A stretch of DNA of 64,000 nucleotides, from positions 1 to 64,000 of the forward strand of contig CABSCP010000026.1 in the NCBI GenBank assembly GCA_902476265.1, read 5' to 3'. Of this stretch, positions 6,013 to 14,867 are shown one piece after another; the first letter of the stretch is position 1, and each line of letters begins with the position of its first letter. A program made the position numbers and the translations under genes. Under the pieces are notes generated by a model. The model had not been told where the DNA came from and ran no database searches. It saw only the letters and a list, made by a program, of their open reading frames with translations. Source of the stretch: an uncultured Lachnospiraceae bacterium. GTDB taxonomy: Bacteria; Bacillota; Clostridia; Lachnospirales; Lachnospiraceae.

Positions 6013-8571
6013 TTACTGTTCTTTTCCGTCCCCTTCCATGGCTTCGCCCAGCACCTGATACAAAATCCCGGGATCTACAGGCTTTGCCACATATCCGTTC
6101 ATCCCCGCTTCCCTGGTATCCCGGATATCTTCTGCAAACACATTGGCGGTCATAGCGATGATCGGAATGTTTCCGGCCCCTTCATGGCCGCTTTTGCGAA
6201 TTCTTCTGGCGGATTCACAGCCGTTCATCACCGGCATCTGCACATCCATCAGAATCGCGTCAAATTCATCAGGCGCCGACGTTTCATAACGGATGGCCCC
6301 TTCTTTTCCGTTTACCGTGCTCACCACCTTCGCTCCCGTCACCTCCAGAAGCGCCTCTGCAATTTCACGATTCAGTTCGTTATCCTCTACAAGAAGAATT
6401 TTTTTACCGGAAAAATCCCACTGTCTTTTTGCCTCCCCTAAATCTGTTTTTGTCATCCCGCTCTTTCGTCTTTTCCCACAATCAGGAAGGGGATCCGCTG
6501 TTTCGATTTCAATTTCCACCTGAAAGCAGGAACCTTTCCCCGGTTCGCTGTTCACCAGGATTCTACCGCCCATGGCCTCAATGATGTTCCGACTGATTAC
6601 CAGCCCCAGCCCGGTTCCCTGGATCTGACTCACCTTAGAATCCTGTTCCCTTTCAAACGGCTGGAAAATCCTGTTCATAAACTCCTGTGAGATTCCAATC
6701 CCTGTATCCCGCACTTCAAAGAGAAAACCGGCTCTGCCCTGTTGGGCTGTCGTTTTTTCCTGCACCGAAAAGGTAATGCGCCCCCCTTCCGGCGTAAATT
6801 TCACCGCATTAGATAACAGATTTAATAACACCTGCTTTAAATGCAGCATATCTTCTTTTACCCATTCATGAATCACGTGTTGTTCAATTGAAAACTCCTG
6901 TTTCTTCATATCACACTGAGGTCTTACAATTGCTTCGATTTCCATCAGCATTTCAGAAAACCGGAATATCTCCCGCTCAATGATCAGCTTCCCGCTTTCT
7001 ATCTTACTCATATCCAAAATATCATTGATCAGTTCCAGTAAATGGGAAGAGGAGTAAGAAATCTTCAGCAGGCAGTCCCGAACCGTATTCTTTTCATCAA
7101 TATGCATCTGTGCAATATTGGTCATTCCTGTGATCACGTTTAAAGGTGTCCGCATATCATGAGACATATTCGATAAAAACTGGCTTTTGGCATGGCTGGC
7201 CTGTGTGGCCGCCACCACAGCCTGGTTTAAATCTTCCTTTATCTTATGTTCTTCCGTCATATCGGTCATGGCGAACATATATTTTACAGAACCGTTTAAA
7301 TGAAAACGACAAATTTTGATAGAAAGCCACATATCTCTGCCCATAATATCATTATAGATTTGCATTTCAGTGGCTTCCCGGCGGAATGGCCTTTCTTTTT
7401 TCAGGATGTCCCAAAGCCGTCCCTTAAAATTTTCTGCATTTTCTTCCTCTGCCATCAGTTCCTGTCCGGAAATTCCCAGGATATCCCGGCAATTCTCAAA
7501 AACGTATTCCAACCGAGAGGTTTTCGCATCCAAAATAAAAATAACTGTGTCAATATTTTCAGAAATGGCTTCGTAGATCCGTTTCCTGAATTTATCGTTC
7601 TCCCTCTTTTTCCGGCCGCTGTAAAATACCATAAACAGAATCATGCCCATGATGACGGCCACCAGCCCCGCAATGGATATGGTCATCATCAAAGCGCTGG
7701 ATACGATGGCTCTTCCGTCGCTTTCCACCAGGCTTAAGGGGATCGCGCTCACAAAGCACCAGTCCTTTTTTTCTTCCAGAGGCTGAAAATAAAGCACCTG
7801 ATATTCTTCCTCCAGAAGAAAAACGGCATAACCGCCTCTGCCCGAGCCAAGAGCCCGGATAAACTCTTCAATCAGCTGCCGCTCATTCCCGTCTTTCTGC
7901 AGTACCTGGTTGATATTTCCATTCCCATAAATCTGTACATATCCGTAGCTGTCCGGTGCCAACATGATATCGCCGTTGGATTTTAATACATAACCATAGC
8001 CGTCATTATGATAAAGACTCCTGTGAAATGCCGTCTTTAAATCCTGTGCCTCTCCTTTGGCATACAGCGCTCCGGCTATCCTCCCATCCTGATAAACCGG
8101 CGTTTCATATATGATCTGCGGCTTTCCCATTTCCCCCAAAAGGACATCCGTCATTATGGTCTGCCCTTTCAGCGCGGGCGCATAATAGTCATACTGTTCT
8201 GCCGGAATTTCAAAGTCCTCTCCGCTGCTGCTGATCCCTTTTCCCTCCGCATTTACGAAAATAACTTCCGACATGCCGTAATTGCGCTCATAGCTCTCCA
8301 ATATCCGCGTGCTAATATTTTCGACTCCCATTCCCGCAACTGTGTCTTCCAGAATTTTTAAGCTGTCCAGCTGGTATTTAATTTTTTCATCCAGAAAATC
8401 AGCTTTTCCTTTCGTGATTTCGCTGATTGTGGAGATTGTCGTATTCCGCACTTTTCTCTGAATGGACTGCATATACCAAATATTGAACAAAACCATCCCG
8501 GCAGCCACTCCTGCGATGATCAAACCGCAGACTACCCAAAACAGTTTTCTGCCATTTATTATTTTCTTCAT
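6013..8571 (-). CDS. Membrane hybrid histidine kinase with Cache-like sensor and receiver
   Basis: The kinase is 852 residues, start set at 8571 (MKKIINGRKLF), 19 bp after the binding-protein stop. Order: TM1 (about 10-32), extracellular dCache-like sensor (about 40-285), TM2 (about 292-317), PAS-like segment (about 330-445), HisKA with phosphoacceptor H471 (SNMSHDMRTPLN), HATPase (NLLSNAVKFT 584-593, DTGIGIS 622-628, GTGLGL 652-657), and a C-terminal receiver (acidic VEDN 728-731, phosphoacceptor D776 in LMDVQMP, K830). There is no DNA-binding output domain, so it must signal to a separate partner not seen nearby. Co-transcription with a solute-binding lipoprotein suggests that protein delivers the ligand to the Cache domain. 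Confidence 0.9.
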   Translation of the reverse strand: MKKIINGRKLFWVVCGLIIAGVAAGMVLFNIWYMQSIQRKVRNTTISTISEITKGKADFLDEKIKYQLDSLKILEDTVAGMGVENISTRILESYERNYGMSEVIFVNAEGKGISSSGEDFEIPAEQYDYYAPALKGQTIMTDVLLGEMGKPQIIYETPVYQDGRIAGALYAKGEAQDLKTAFHRSLYHNDGYGYVLKSNGDIMLAPDSYGYVQIYGNGNINQVLQKDGNERQLIEEFIRALGSGRGGYAVFLLEEEYQVLYFQPLEEKKDWCFVSAIPLSLVESDGRAIVSSALMMTISIAGLVAVIMGMILFMVFYSGRKKRENDKFRKRIYEAISENIDTVIFILDAKTSRLEYVFENCRDILGISGQELMAEEENAENFKGRLWDILKKERPFRREATEMQIYNDIMGRDMWLSIKICRFHLNGSVKYMFAMTDMTEEHKIKEDLNQAVVAATQASHAKSQFLSNMSHDMRTPLNVITGMTNIAQMHIDEKNTVRDCLLKISYSSSHLLELINDILDMSKIESGKLIIEREIFRFSEMLMEIEAIVRPQCDMKKQEFSIEQHVIHEWVKEDMLHLKQVLLNLLSNAVKFTPEGGRITFSVQEKTTAQQGRAGFLFEVRDTGIGISQEFMNRIFQPFEREQDSKVSQIQGTGLGLVISRNIIEAMGGRILVNSEPGKGSCFQVEIEIETADPLPDCGKRRKSGMTKTDLGEAKRQWDFSGKKILLVEDNELNREIAEALLEVTGAKVVSTVNGKEGAIRYETSAPDEFDAILMDVQMPVMNGCESARRIRKSGHEGAGNIPIIAMTANVFAEDIRDTREAGMNGYVAKPVDPGILYQVLGEAMEGDGKEQ

Positions 8572-8590
8572 ATTTTCCACCGGTTCACTA

Positions 8591-9892
8591 TTATTTGCCG
8601 ATCTTCTCCAATTGAATCTGATTGTATTTTTCGGCCGCCTCCTGTGCACTGTCCCCGTCAATAATACCGAGGCACAGTTCTCGAATGGTGTCCCAGTAAG
8701 TGAAGTGAAGACTCATATCTTCGATGGGAATCTGCTTACCCTGTTTTGCCAGTTCAAAAACAGGTTTATACTCCGGATACATAACTTTCACGTCCACATC
8801 CTTTAAAACAGGAAGGATCATTCCGCCTTCTTCTTCATACTGCTCCATGATACGAACCGTAATTTCATTCACAAATTTCAGAGATTCATCCAGATGATGT
8901 CCGTTCGCATTCACGCACAAACGCACCGTAGCGCTGGGAATCACAACAGCTCCCTCGGGCAGGACGGGAATGCCGCACACGATCAGATCCACCTCCGGTG
9001 CAGTTGTATTGATATCCTCTATCACATTAAAATCTACTGCCTGAAAGAAAAATGCCGTCTTTCCTGCTTTAAAATCTTCAATATCCTTCGTATTTGCCTT
9101 CAGGCTGTCCACATATTCCCCTGTCAGACCTTCTCCATAGTACCCTGATCTTACAAAGTCCTCAAACATGCGAAACCCTTCCAGCATATACTCGCCAATC
9201 AGGAGTTCTCCGCTGTTGAGCTTTTGGATCAATTCATCCCGTTGCAAAGATTCATATAAAGGATACAACCCTCTCGCCATTGCAGGAACTACCATGGCGC
9301 CCCATCGGTTCAGTGAAATGGGTGTCTCGCCATTCTCTGAAAGTACTTCCAGACATGTCATGAACTCCTCATAGTTTTCCGGCACTTCCAGCCCATATTT
9401 CTTTAGGACCTTCCGGTTCACATACATGGAATAGGCTGTCAGATTTGCAGGCAGACAGTAGGCAATGCCGTCAATGGTGGACTGGCTGCGCGCCGCATCG
9501 TTCAATCTTCCATACACTTCCAGACCGGATAAATCATAAAAATATCCCTTTTGGAAAAGAGGTTTGACCGTATCGGCATTCACAATAAAAATATCGTCCC
9601 CTTCACCGGCATCCAGCCGTTCTTCCAAGAAGCTGTTGAAGCCGTCCTTCGTAGAAATTCCTTCAAAGGTTACCTGTATTTCATCCTGTTCCTCATTGAA
9701 TTCTTTAATTGGCTGCCTGTAAATGAGGCTCCCCGTAGATTTCACATCCACCGGCGCGAAAAGCGATAATTTTATCTCTTCCTTCCGCTCTGTTTCCAAT
9801 ACAACCTGCTGTTCTCCCATTTCTGCATCATTACATCCTCCAAGAAGTAATACAGACAGAATTATAAAAACCAATGCCTTTTTGTTTCTCAT
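8591..9892 (-). CDS. Extracellular solute-binding lipoprotein (family 1), kinase-associated
   Basis: The protein is 433 residues from the start at 9892 (AGGGGAAG site). A lipoprotein signal ends in LLLGGC with the lipidated Cys at residue 20. The rest is a carbohydrate-type binding protein (IYRQPIKEFNEEQDEIQVTF; AYSMYVNRKVLKKYGLEVPE; the late helix ITVRIMEQYEEEGGMILPVL). No ABC permease or ATPase lies next to it. The only operon partner is the hybrid kinase 19 bp downstream, so its role is probably ligand sensing rather than uptake. The sugar is unknown. No strong promoter was found upstream; a TATGAT near 10005 on the minus strand is a weak candidate. Confidence 0.85.
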   Translation of the reverse strand: MRNKKALVFIILSVLLLGGCNDAEMGEQQVVLETERKEEIKLSLFAPVDVKSTGSLIYRQPIKEFNEEQDEIQVTFEGISTKDGFNSFLEERLDAGEGDDIFIVNADTVKPLFQKGYFYDLSGLEVYGRLNDAARSQSTIDGIAYCLPANLTAYSMYVNRKVLKKYGLEVPENYEEFMTCLEVLSENGETPISLNRWGAMVVPAMARGLYPLYESLQRDELIQKLNSGELLIGEYMLEGFRMFEDFVRSGYYGEGLTGEYVDSLKANTKDIEDFKAGKTAFFFQAVDFNVIEDINTTAPEVDLIVCGIPVLPEGAVVIPSATVRLCVNANGHHLDESLKFVNEITVRIMEQYEEEGGMILPVLKDVDVKVMYPEYKPVFELAKQGKQIPIEDMSLHFTYWDTIRELCLGIIDGDSAQEAAEKYNQIQLEKIGK

Positions 9893-10063
9893 CTGCTTCC
9901 CCTTTCTCGCCCGGCTGCTTTCCTGCACGCAAGGCATTCCCTGTCCAGGATGCAGAAAATATGTCTATCTTCTCAAGACTAAAAACAAATTATCTGAATT
10001 AAGTCTATCATATTTTATTCAAAATGGAAAGTGAAAAGAAAGCCCTATTTGACACCGCACTAC

Positions 10064-10092
10064 TTGACACCGCACACCAAAAAAGATAAAAT
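10064..10092 (+). promoter_or_regulatory. Promoter of tRNA-Leu
   Basis: TTGACA (10064-10069) and TAAAAT (10087-10092) are 17 bases apart, ten bases before the tRNA. TTGACACCGCAC occurs twice in tandem (from 10049 and 10064), so a second, phased -35 exists 15 bases upstream. Confidence 0.8.
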
Positions 10093-10101
10093 GGATGACA
10101 G

Positions 10102-10181
10102 GCGGCCATGGCGGAATTGGCAGACGCGTTGGTTTTAGGTGCCAATGGGCAACCGTGTGGGTTCGAGTCCCACTGGCCGCA
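10102..10181 (+). tRNA. tRNA-Leu (anticodon UAG)
   Basis: The acceptor stem GCGGCCA/TGGCCGC closes a cloverleaf with a D arm GCG...CGC, anticodon arm TTGGT-TTTAGGT-GCCAA (anticodon TAG, reading CUA), an extra arm and T arm GTGGG-TTCGAGT-CCCAC. Discriminator A is at 10181. CCA is not encoded. Confidence 0.96.
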
Positions 10182-10211
10182 TTTGAAATTTTTATATGAG
10201 AAATACGGGAA

Positions 10212-10247
10212 ATGCCGATAAACACTGAGGTTATCGGCATTTTTTTG
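10212..10247 (+). terminator. Terminator of tRNA-Leu
   Basis: ATGCCGATAA/TTATCGGCAT forms a 10-bp stem with a 9-base loop followed by a T run. Confidence 0.9.
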
Positions 10248-10330
10248 TGTTGAATCACAATAGCTTGGGGATTATGAATTGCGCAGCGATGTGGGCATTT
10301 TGGAATATCAACGTCACACAGACAGAAAAT

Positions 10331-10377
10331 GACCGGCGCAGACAATAGATCCAGGCGTCTGTACCGGTCGTTTTTTT
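10331..10377. terminator. Second terminator between the tRNA and the dga operon
   Basis: GACCGG-cg-CAGAC / GTCTG-ta-CCGGTC is followed by seven T on the plus strand; on the minus strand it is followed by only four T. It may back up the tRNA terminator or end the minus-strand dga operon, whose last gene stops at 10488. The bases between 10247 and 10331 hold no convincing gene. Confidence 0.65.
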
Positions 10378-10487
10378 CCTGCTGTTATTCTGTTTTATGG
10401 GGATAATCCATACCGCCGGACAGTGTGCGCTGCCCGGACGGCAGATGAAATATTTTTATGGATGTAGTGGTGTGACAAAAGAAATCC

Positions 10488-11219
10488 TTACACCAGTTCT
10501 TTCACGATCTCCATCAGTTTTTTCACGTCCTCAATACGGGTGTTGCCACTCTCCTTATCGATGATGGAAGAGTAGATGTGAGGAATTATTTTTTCTACGC
10601 CCGCATCCAGAATGATCTGCATGATTTCACGGAAATTATCCAGATCGATACCGCCGGTGGGTTCCATCACGAAGTCATTCTCCGCGCATGCCTTCGCTAC
10701 GGCCTTGAGTTCATCTTTGCACTTTAAGCCGCCCATGGGAAAGAATTTAACGGAATTTCCTCCCATCTCTTTGATCATGGCGATTGCGGTGTCCACCGGT
10801 ACGATGGCCGGTTCACATTCTTTGGACAGGGGGCCGGTGGAGATTTTTACAAATCCCGGTCTGCCGCAGGGGGATACCAGCGAATTGATGTGGGCCTCTT
10901 CATTGCCCACGTTGGCTCTGGTGTAGCCAACCGCGGAAAACACCTGGTTAAAATGATTCGCTTTGATTTCCTTTGCGATATCTCCCACCGCTTTCCACTG
11001 CGCCGGATTGCCGCCGCCAAGCCCTACGGAAAGATTTCCTTCCAGCACGTCCATGTATTTTTTCATGTCGTCCACCGCACTTTGTACGTCCGGATAATTG
11101 GCGGAGAGAACGCCTACCACCACATGTTTTTCCGCAGCTTCATAGATCTGGGCCGCGTTTTCCAGGCTGCCGCCCAGCACATTCAAGCAAACTCTTCCTT
11201 TATAATAATTGATTGCCAT
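10488..11219 (-). CDS. dgaF: DgaF-type 2-dehydro-3-deoxy-phosphogluconate aldolase
   Basis: The 243-residue TIM-barrel aldolase belongs to the family that cleaves KDGP to pyruvate and glyceraldehyde 3-phosphate in D-glucosaminate breakdown. Characteristic blocks are VVVGVLSANYPDVQSAVDDM, LSVGLGGGNPAQWKAV, SLVSPCGRPGFVKISTGPLS, SVKFFPMGGLK (probable Schiff-base Lys in the VKFFPMGGLK region) and MEPTGGIDLDNF. It is the last gene of the operon, two bases after dgaE, which makes its substrate. The start at 11219 is ATG. Confidence 0.9.
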   Translation of the reverse strand: MAINYYKGRVCLNVLGGSLENAAQIYEAAEKHVVVGVLSANYPDVQSAVDDMKKYMDVLEGNLSVGLGGGNPAQWKAVGDIAKEIKANHFNQVFSAVGYTRANVGNEEAHINSLVSPCGRPGFVKISTGPLSKECEPAIVPVDTAIAMIKEMGGNSVKFFPMGGLKCKDELKAVAKACAENDFVMEPTGGIDLDNFREIMQIILDAGVEKIIPHIYSSIIDKESGNTRIEDVKKLMEIVKELV

Positions 11220-11221
11220 TG

Positions 11222-12328
11222 TTATGCCTCCATGATTTTTTTCAGTTTTTCCACAATCAGTTCTTTATCGCCTGCAACCAGCGGTCTGGGATCAAAGTCC
11301 AGCATGCCCAGATTCATAAATTCCGTGCGGCACCGGATGGTGGGATCCCCGTCCTTTAACCGGCGGTCCAGCTCTGCTGCAGTCATTCCGGTTTTCTCAG
11401 GATCCACAAAAACCCTTGCCCTATAAATTGCCCGGCCCGCTTCATCCTGAATCATTTCCGCCTTCAGGTTCGGAATCTGATTGATCTGTCCGCAGAGATC
11501 GTTCACAATTTCCTTGTTCTTTGCCACCTCCGCCTCTTTATCCTTATTTTCATACTGCTCCAGCGCCGCCAGCAGTCCCATGATGCCTTCCTTGCCGATC
11601 TTCATGGCTCGTCCGATCCCTTTATACTGCTTTTTCGCCCAGGCAATATATTCTCTTTTTCCGGTCACAAATCCGGACGTTGTGGCTTCCAGCGCTTTTG
11701 CTCCGCTGTAAAAAACCAGATCCGCGCCCATCGCCACATATTTCCGGAAATCCTCTTCCGCCGCTGCGTCGATGATCAGGGGCAGGTTGTTTCTGTGGGC
11801 GATGTCGATCATCACAGGCAGATCCACCATTCCCTTCTGCACGCAGTGATGGCTTTTGACATACATGAGAGCCACCGTCTTATCCGTAATGGCTTCTTCA
11901 ATGTCTTCCGGCACTACCTCCGTTGCGGTGCCTGCTTCCACAGGCACGCCGCCGCCTAAGCGGATCATGGTTTCGATGGGGGCATTGAAATTGATCACAT
12001 GTCCTTTTTGCAGAATGATTTCATTCGCCAGGCCGGTGGAATCCGGCAGTCTGTCCATGATGGATTTTTTCCCTTTCGAAATCAACCCTGCGATGGAAAT
12101 GGCGATGGCAGCCGATGCACACACCGTAGGACAGCTGTCCTCCGCCCCCGTATAGCGGGAGATGATCTCTCCCGCCCGGTTGATCAGATCGTCAATCACC
12201 ACATAGGACTGTCCGCCCTCCACCGCCGCTTTCGCCACCTTATCGCTGATGGTGGAAACTCCCAGCACCGTCACCCGGCCGCTGGCGTTAATGACTCTTG
12301 CAAGGCCGATATCCTGATAAATACTCAT
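11222..12328 (-). CDS. dgaE: DgaE-family PLP-dependent ammonia-lyase
   Basis: This 368-residue SelA-like fold-type I PLP enzyme is of the DgaE family, which removes water and ammonia from D-glucosaminate 6-phosphate to give KDGP. The N-terminus INASGRVTVLGVSTISDKVA is typical, CASAAIAISIAGLI follows, and the PLP lysine is in FYSGAKALEATTSG. A strong CGGAGG site precedes the start at 12328. In Salmonella the sugar acid is imported by a mannose-type PTS (DgaABCD). Here the genes upstream are DUF4310/4311/4312/SFCGS instead, so the actual substrate could differ. Confidence 0.88.
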   Translation of the reverse strand: MSIYQDIGLARVINASGRVTVLGVSTISDKVAKAAVEGGQSYVVIDDLINRAGEIISRYTGAEDSCPTVCASAAIAISIAGLISKGKKSIMDRLPDSTGLANEIILQKGHVINFNAPIETMIRLGGGVPVEAGTATEVVPEDIEEAITDKTVALMYVKSHHCVQKGMVDLPVMIDIAHRNNLPLIIDAAAEEDFRKYVAMGADLVFYSGAKALEATTSGFVTGKREYIAWAKKQYKGIGRAMKIGKEGIMGLLAALEQYENKDKEAEVAKNKEIVNDLCGQINQIPNLKAEMIQDEAGRAIYRARVFVDPEKTGMTAAELDRRLKDGDPTIRCRTEFMNLGMLDFDPRPLVAGDKELIVEKLKKIMEA

Positions 12329-12341
12329 TTTTTACCTCCGG

Positions 12342-12992
12342 TTATAAGAAAATTCCGCCCAGAACCATTGCGCCGATGATGGCGCCGCCTGTCATTTCCT
12401 TGCCCCACTTATAGAAGAGGGCCGCGCCCAGCACCGCGCCGATGCCTGTGTACACATTATACTGCGCTGCCGCCACGATGATCAGCGGAGCCAGATAACG
12501 TCCTGTGGCATTTCCCGCGCCCATCATGACAGAGGTGCCTCCTACCGCAATTCCCTCCGGCACTGCCTTACGGATGATCATAATGACTGCGCTGATCACA
12601 AGGCCGATCACTGCGCCCGTTAAGAGAGCCACAAAGAAATTGGAGAAGGGCAGCTTCCATCCCATGGACAAAAACAGCGCGGGAAGGCCGATGCCGATAC
12701 CGGTCTGCAGCGATCCGCCGATGTCCAAAAGTCCTACCAGAGGTCCTTCCAGAATGCGGGCGATCAGAAAGCCTGCCGCAAACCCTGCCGCTGCAGCGTA
12801 ATCGCCGCCTTCCATCCCGTCCTTTAACATTGCCACGATGGAAATATCATTAAATGCGCCGGTTCCGAAATGAATATACATAAATGTTCCTGCAAAAACC
12901 GCTGCCGCCGCTCCCATAAAGAGCAGAATAAAGGTACTGTCCTTCATCAAAAACGCGTCCAGCTTCTGCGTAAAAGTTTTCTTTTCTTCCAT
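12342..12992 (-). CDS. DUF4310 membrane protein
   Basis: This 216-residue, very hydrophobic protein has about six TM segments and Gly/Ala-rich helices (GAAAAVFAGTFMYIHFGTGA, GGTSVMMGAGNATGRYLAPL). I recognise it as DUF4310, always found next to DUF4311, DUF4312 and SFCGS proteins. The most likely role is one subunit of an uncharacterised sugar-acid uptake system, partly resembling EIIC/EIID organisation. Only 13 bases separate it from DUF4311. Confidence 0.8.
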   Translation of the reverse strand: MEEKKTFTQKLDAFLMKDSTFILLFMGAAAAVFAGTFMYIHFGTGAFNDISIVAMLKDGMEGGDYAAAAGFAAGFLIARILEGPLVGLLDIGGSLQTGIGIGLPALFLSMGWKLPFSNFFVALLTGAVIGLVISAVIMIIRKAVPEGIAVGGTSVMMGAGNATGRYLAPLIIVAAAQYNVYTGIGAVLGAALFYKWGKEMTGGAIIGAMVLGGIFL

Positions 12993-13005
12993 GATTCCCT
13001 ACCTC

Positions 13006-13722
13006 CTAAAAACCGAATTTTCCAAAGAATCCTCTGAAGTATGCGATTGCGATGAACATGACAACCACGATAGCGATCAGAATTTGCACCACTCTGCTCT
13101 TATAGCCGTTTTCTTCCGCAGACTTACCGATCAGGATCCCCAAAACAATACCGGGAACCGCATTGCCGGATACCAGCGCGGAAACACCGCCAAGGATTGT
13201 ACCCCAAAGTCCGGTGGTCTTTCCTGCATCGATGGCAGCCAGCCAGAAAATTGCCGGCATAACAGGATTTAACAGCCAGCTTGTGGCCGGTGTCAGAATT
13301 TCGGAAGCGATCAGGGACAACTTTTCCGGAATAATACTGGACATGGTGTTCAAAAATACGACCAGTATGCCGCCGATCACAGCGCCAACCATCATCATCT
13401 TTCTGGGATTATGCAGCGTTTCTTCCGGTTTCTTGTTTTTTAAGAGCAGCACGCCAGCGCCCCAGTTGGGAACGATACGGTGCATGACATCCTGGCTCAG
13501 CGCGCCTGCCGCCACAGCGGAGGCTGCGGAGGAGAAGAAAAAGCCAAGGCCGAACGAAAAATGGGCGATGGGGTCGCCGTTGCAGGCATTCAACTCTCCC
13601 AGCGTTCTGAAAGCGCCCATGGCCTGTATTTCAGGCGCATGGAACATTCTGGCAGCCCCTGCTGCGATACATCCGCCGCCGATGATGCCGATGATGGCGG
13701 AATAAATGATAATTTCCAACAT
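13006..13722 (-). CDS. DUF4311 membrane protein
   Basis: The 238-residue polytopic membrane protein (about seven hydrophobic segments) has conserved-looking loops FHAPEIQAMGAFRTLGELNA, CNGDPIAHFSFGLGFFFSSA and RIVPNWGAGVLLLKNKKPEE. It is recognised as DUF4311. With DUF4310 it probably forms the membrane channel of the operon's transporter. This is inferred from constant co-occurrence, not from a known biochemical function. Confidence 0.8.
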   Translation of the reverse strand: MLEIIIYSAIIGIIGGGCIAAGAARMFHAPEIQAMGAFRTLGELNACNGDPIAHFSFGLGFFFSSAASAVAAGALSQDVMHRIVPNWGAGVLLLKNKKPEETLHNPRKMMMVGAVIGGILVVFLNTMSSIIPEKLSLIASEILTPATSWLLNPVMPAIFWLAAIDAGKTTGLWGTILGGVSALVSGNAVPGIVLGILIGKSAEENGYKSRVVQILIAIVVVMFIAIAYFRGFFGKFGF

Positions 13723-13723
13723 T

Positions 13724-14059
13724 TTAGAAATCCTCCTTTGTAATATTCAGATATTTTACCGTCACAACAATCTTTGCCGTGATGGTGAAGTACTGCTTTT
13801 CTCTGGGCATGAACAGAAACAGAAAACGTTCCGTTTCTTTTTTCACTTTCACATCCTGGAAATAAACTTCCTTCGCCTCCATATGGATGATGGGATGGCC
13901 GATCTGCTCGAAAATCTGTTTTCTCATTACCTGAAACAGATTTCCTACCGCGTTGTCCAGAGAATCCCCGCTCATGGTGATGGTCATTTCATGATCCTTT
14001 TCCACCAGAAGCTGCCTGTCTTTAAAGCCATCTACCTGTGTTACATTCCCTCCGAACAT
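13724..14059 (-). CDS. DUF4312 family protein
   Basis: A 111-residue soluble protein (MFGGNVTQVDGFKDRQLLVE; FEQIGHPIIHMEAKEVYFQD). It lies two bases after the SFCGS gene and two bases before DUF4311, so the four are translated as a block. The function is not known; a cytoplasmic accessory or substrate-handling subunit of the transporter is inferred. Confidence 0.75.
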   Translation of the reverse strand: MFGGNVTQVDGFKDRQLLVEKDHEMTITMSGDSLDNAVGNLFQVMRKQIFEQIGHPIIHMEAKEVYFQDVKVKKETERFLFLFMPREKQYFTITAKIVVTVKYLNITKEDF

Positions 14060-14060
14060 A

Positions 14061-14426
14061 TCAGTCCTCTCCGTTTACTTTCAGATAAGTTTTCACCAGA
14101 CGTTCTCCCAGTTCCTCCACATCCATGAAGCCAAGGCCCACCACTTTACAGCCTTCCTCCACCGCTGTACATGCCGCGTCCACGGAACGCAGGGAAGATT
14201 TCGCCTTATAGCCATACTTGTTCTGTGCCGTGAGAGCGCCTGCGCCGCCGCTGCCGCAGAAGCTGATGCCCAGATCCGCATTGTTTTCATGCATCACATC
14301 CCCCAGCTTCATATCCGCAGCCATTCCAGGAATGACGATGGCTTTCCCGCCGGCCTTTTCCACGCCGCGCGCCACTGCCTGTCCTTTTCCCATTCTGTGC
14401 CCGATCACTACTAATACTTCCTTCAT
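14061..14426 (-). CDS. Glycine-rich SFCGS family protein
   Basis: A 121-residue protein with the name-giving motif ISFCGSGGAGALTAQNKYGY. The start at 14426 (MKEVLVVIGHRMGKGQ) follows AAGGAGGG. The small alpha/beta fold and the position beside a putative membrane pair recall a PTS EIIB domain, with the invariant Cys of SFCG a possible functional residue. That is inference, since no phosphotransfer has been described to my knowledge. Confidence 0.78.
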   Translation of the reverse strand: MKEVLVVIGHRMGKGQAVARGVEKAGGKAIVIPGMAADMKLGDVMHENNADLGISFCGSGGAGALTAQNKYGYKAKSSLRSVDAACTAVEEGCKVVGLGFMDVEELGERLVKTYLKVNGED

Positions 14427-14507
14427 TTCCAGTACCCTCCTTATAATTGGTTTATATGATATGTAATGAATATCCTTACCGCTGTTTCTCCCAGGCAATT
14501 GCCGTGG

Positions 14508-14867
14508 TTATTGCGAAGCGAGCGCCATTTCCATATGCGTTCCCACCAGAAAGACCTCCGAGCGGTCTTCCGAAAGTCCCGCTTCTTCAAAGAGCGGTCC
14601 CACCAGCTCCCTGGCATATTTCCATGCCTGATCGGAAAGTTCCCCCATCATTTCTTCTTCTATGGGGTCTACGAATTTCTTTTCGGAAATCCTTTTGATG
14701 AGGGCCATCAGGTGGTTGCTCAGCATCATTTCCGCATCTTCGCCAAAGGTGACGGGCAGCGCCCGCATCCGCTCTTTTGCCGCAAGATAGGAGGCTGTGG
14801 CTTTCTCCCTGATCTCATCGCCGATTTCATTTGCCTCAAGGATTTTGTTCAAATACTTCACTCTCAT
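14508..14867 (-). CDS. Stand-alone PRD-domain protein
   Basis: About 119 residues matching a PTS regulation domain: an all-helical protein ending SEVFLVGTHMEMALASQ, the typical PRD segment with a conserved His. The start is ATG at 14867, directly abutting GAGGTG; a GTG at 14861 has better spacing and is possible. It overlaps the 3' end of the metallohydrolase gene by about 30 bases. It probably senses phosphorylation state together with the PRD/EIIB regulator two genes upstream. It has no DNA-binding domain. Confidence 0.75.
   Translation of the reverse strand: MRVKYLNKILEANEIGDEIREKATASYLAAKERMRALPVTFGEDAEMMLSNHLMALIKRISEKKFVDPIEEEMMGELSDQAWKYARELVGPLFEEAGLSEDRSEVFLVGTHMEMALASQ

Noticed and set aside
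10019..10345. A 108-codon frame on the minus strand across tRNA-Leu
   Set aside because: It is the antisense of the tRNA and its terminators, with no start site.
10274..10349. A short plus-strand frame (MNCAAMWAFWNIN...) between the two terminators
   Set aside because: It runs into the hairpin at 10331, has only a poor start site and no promoter of its own.
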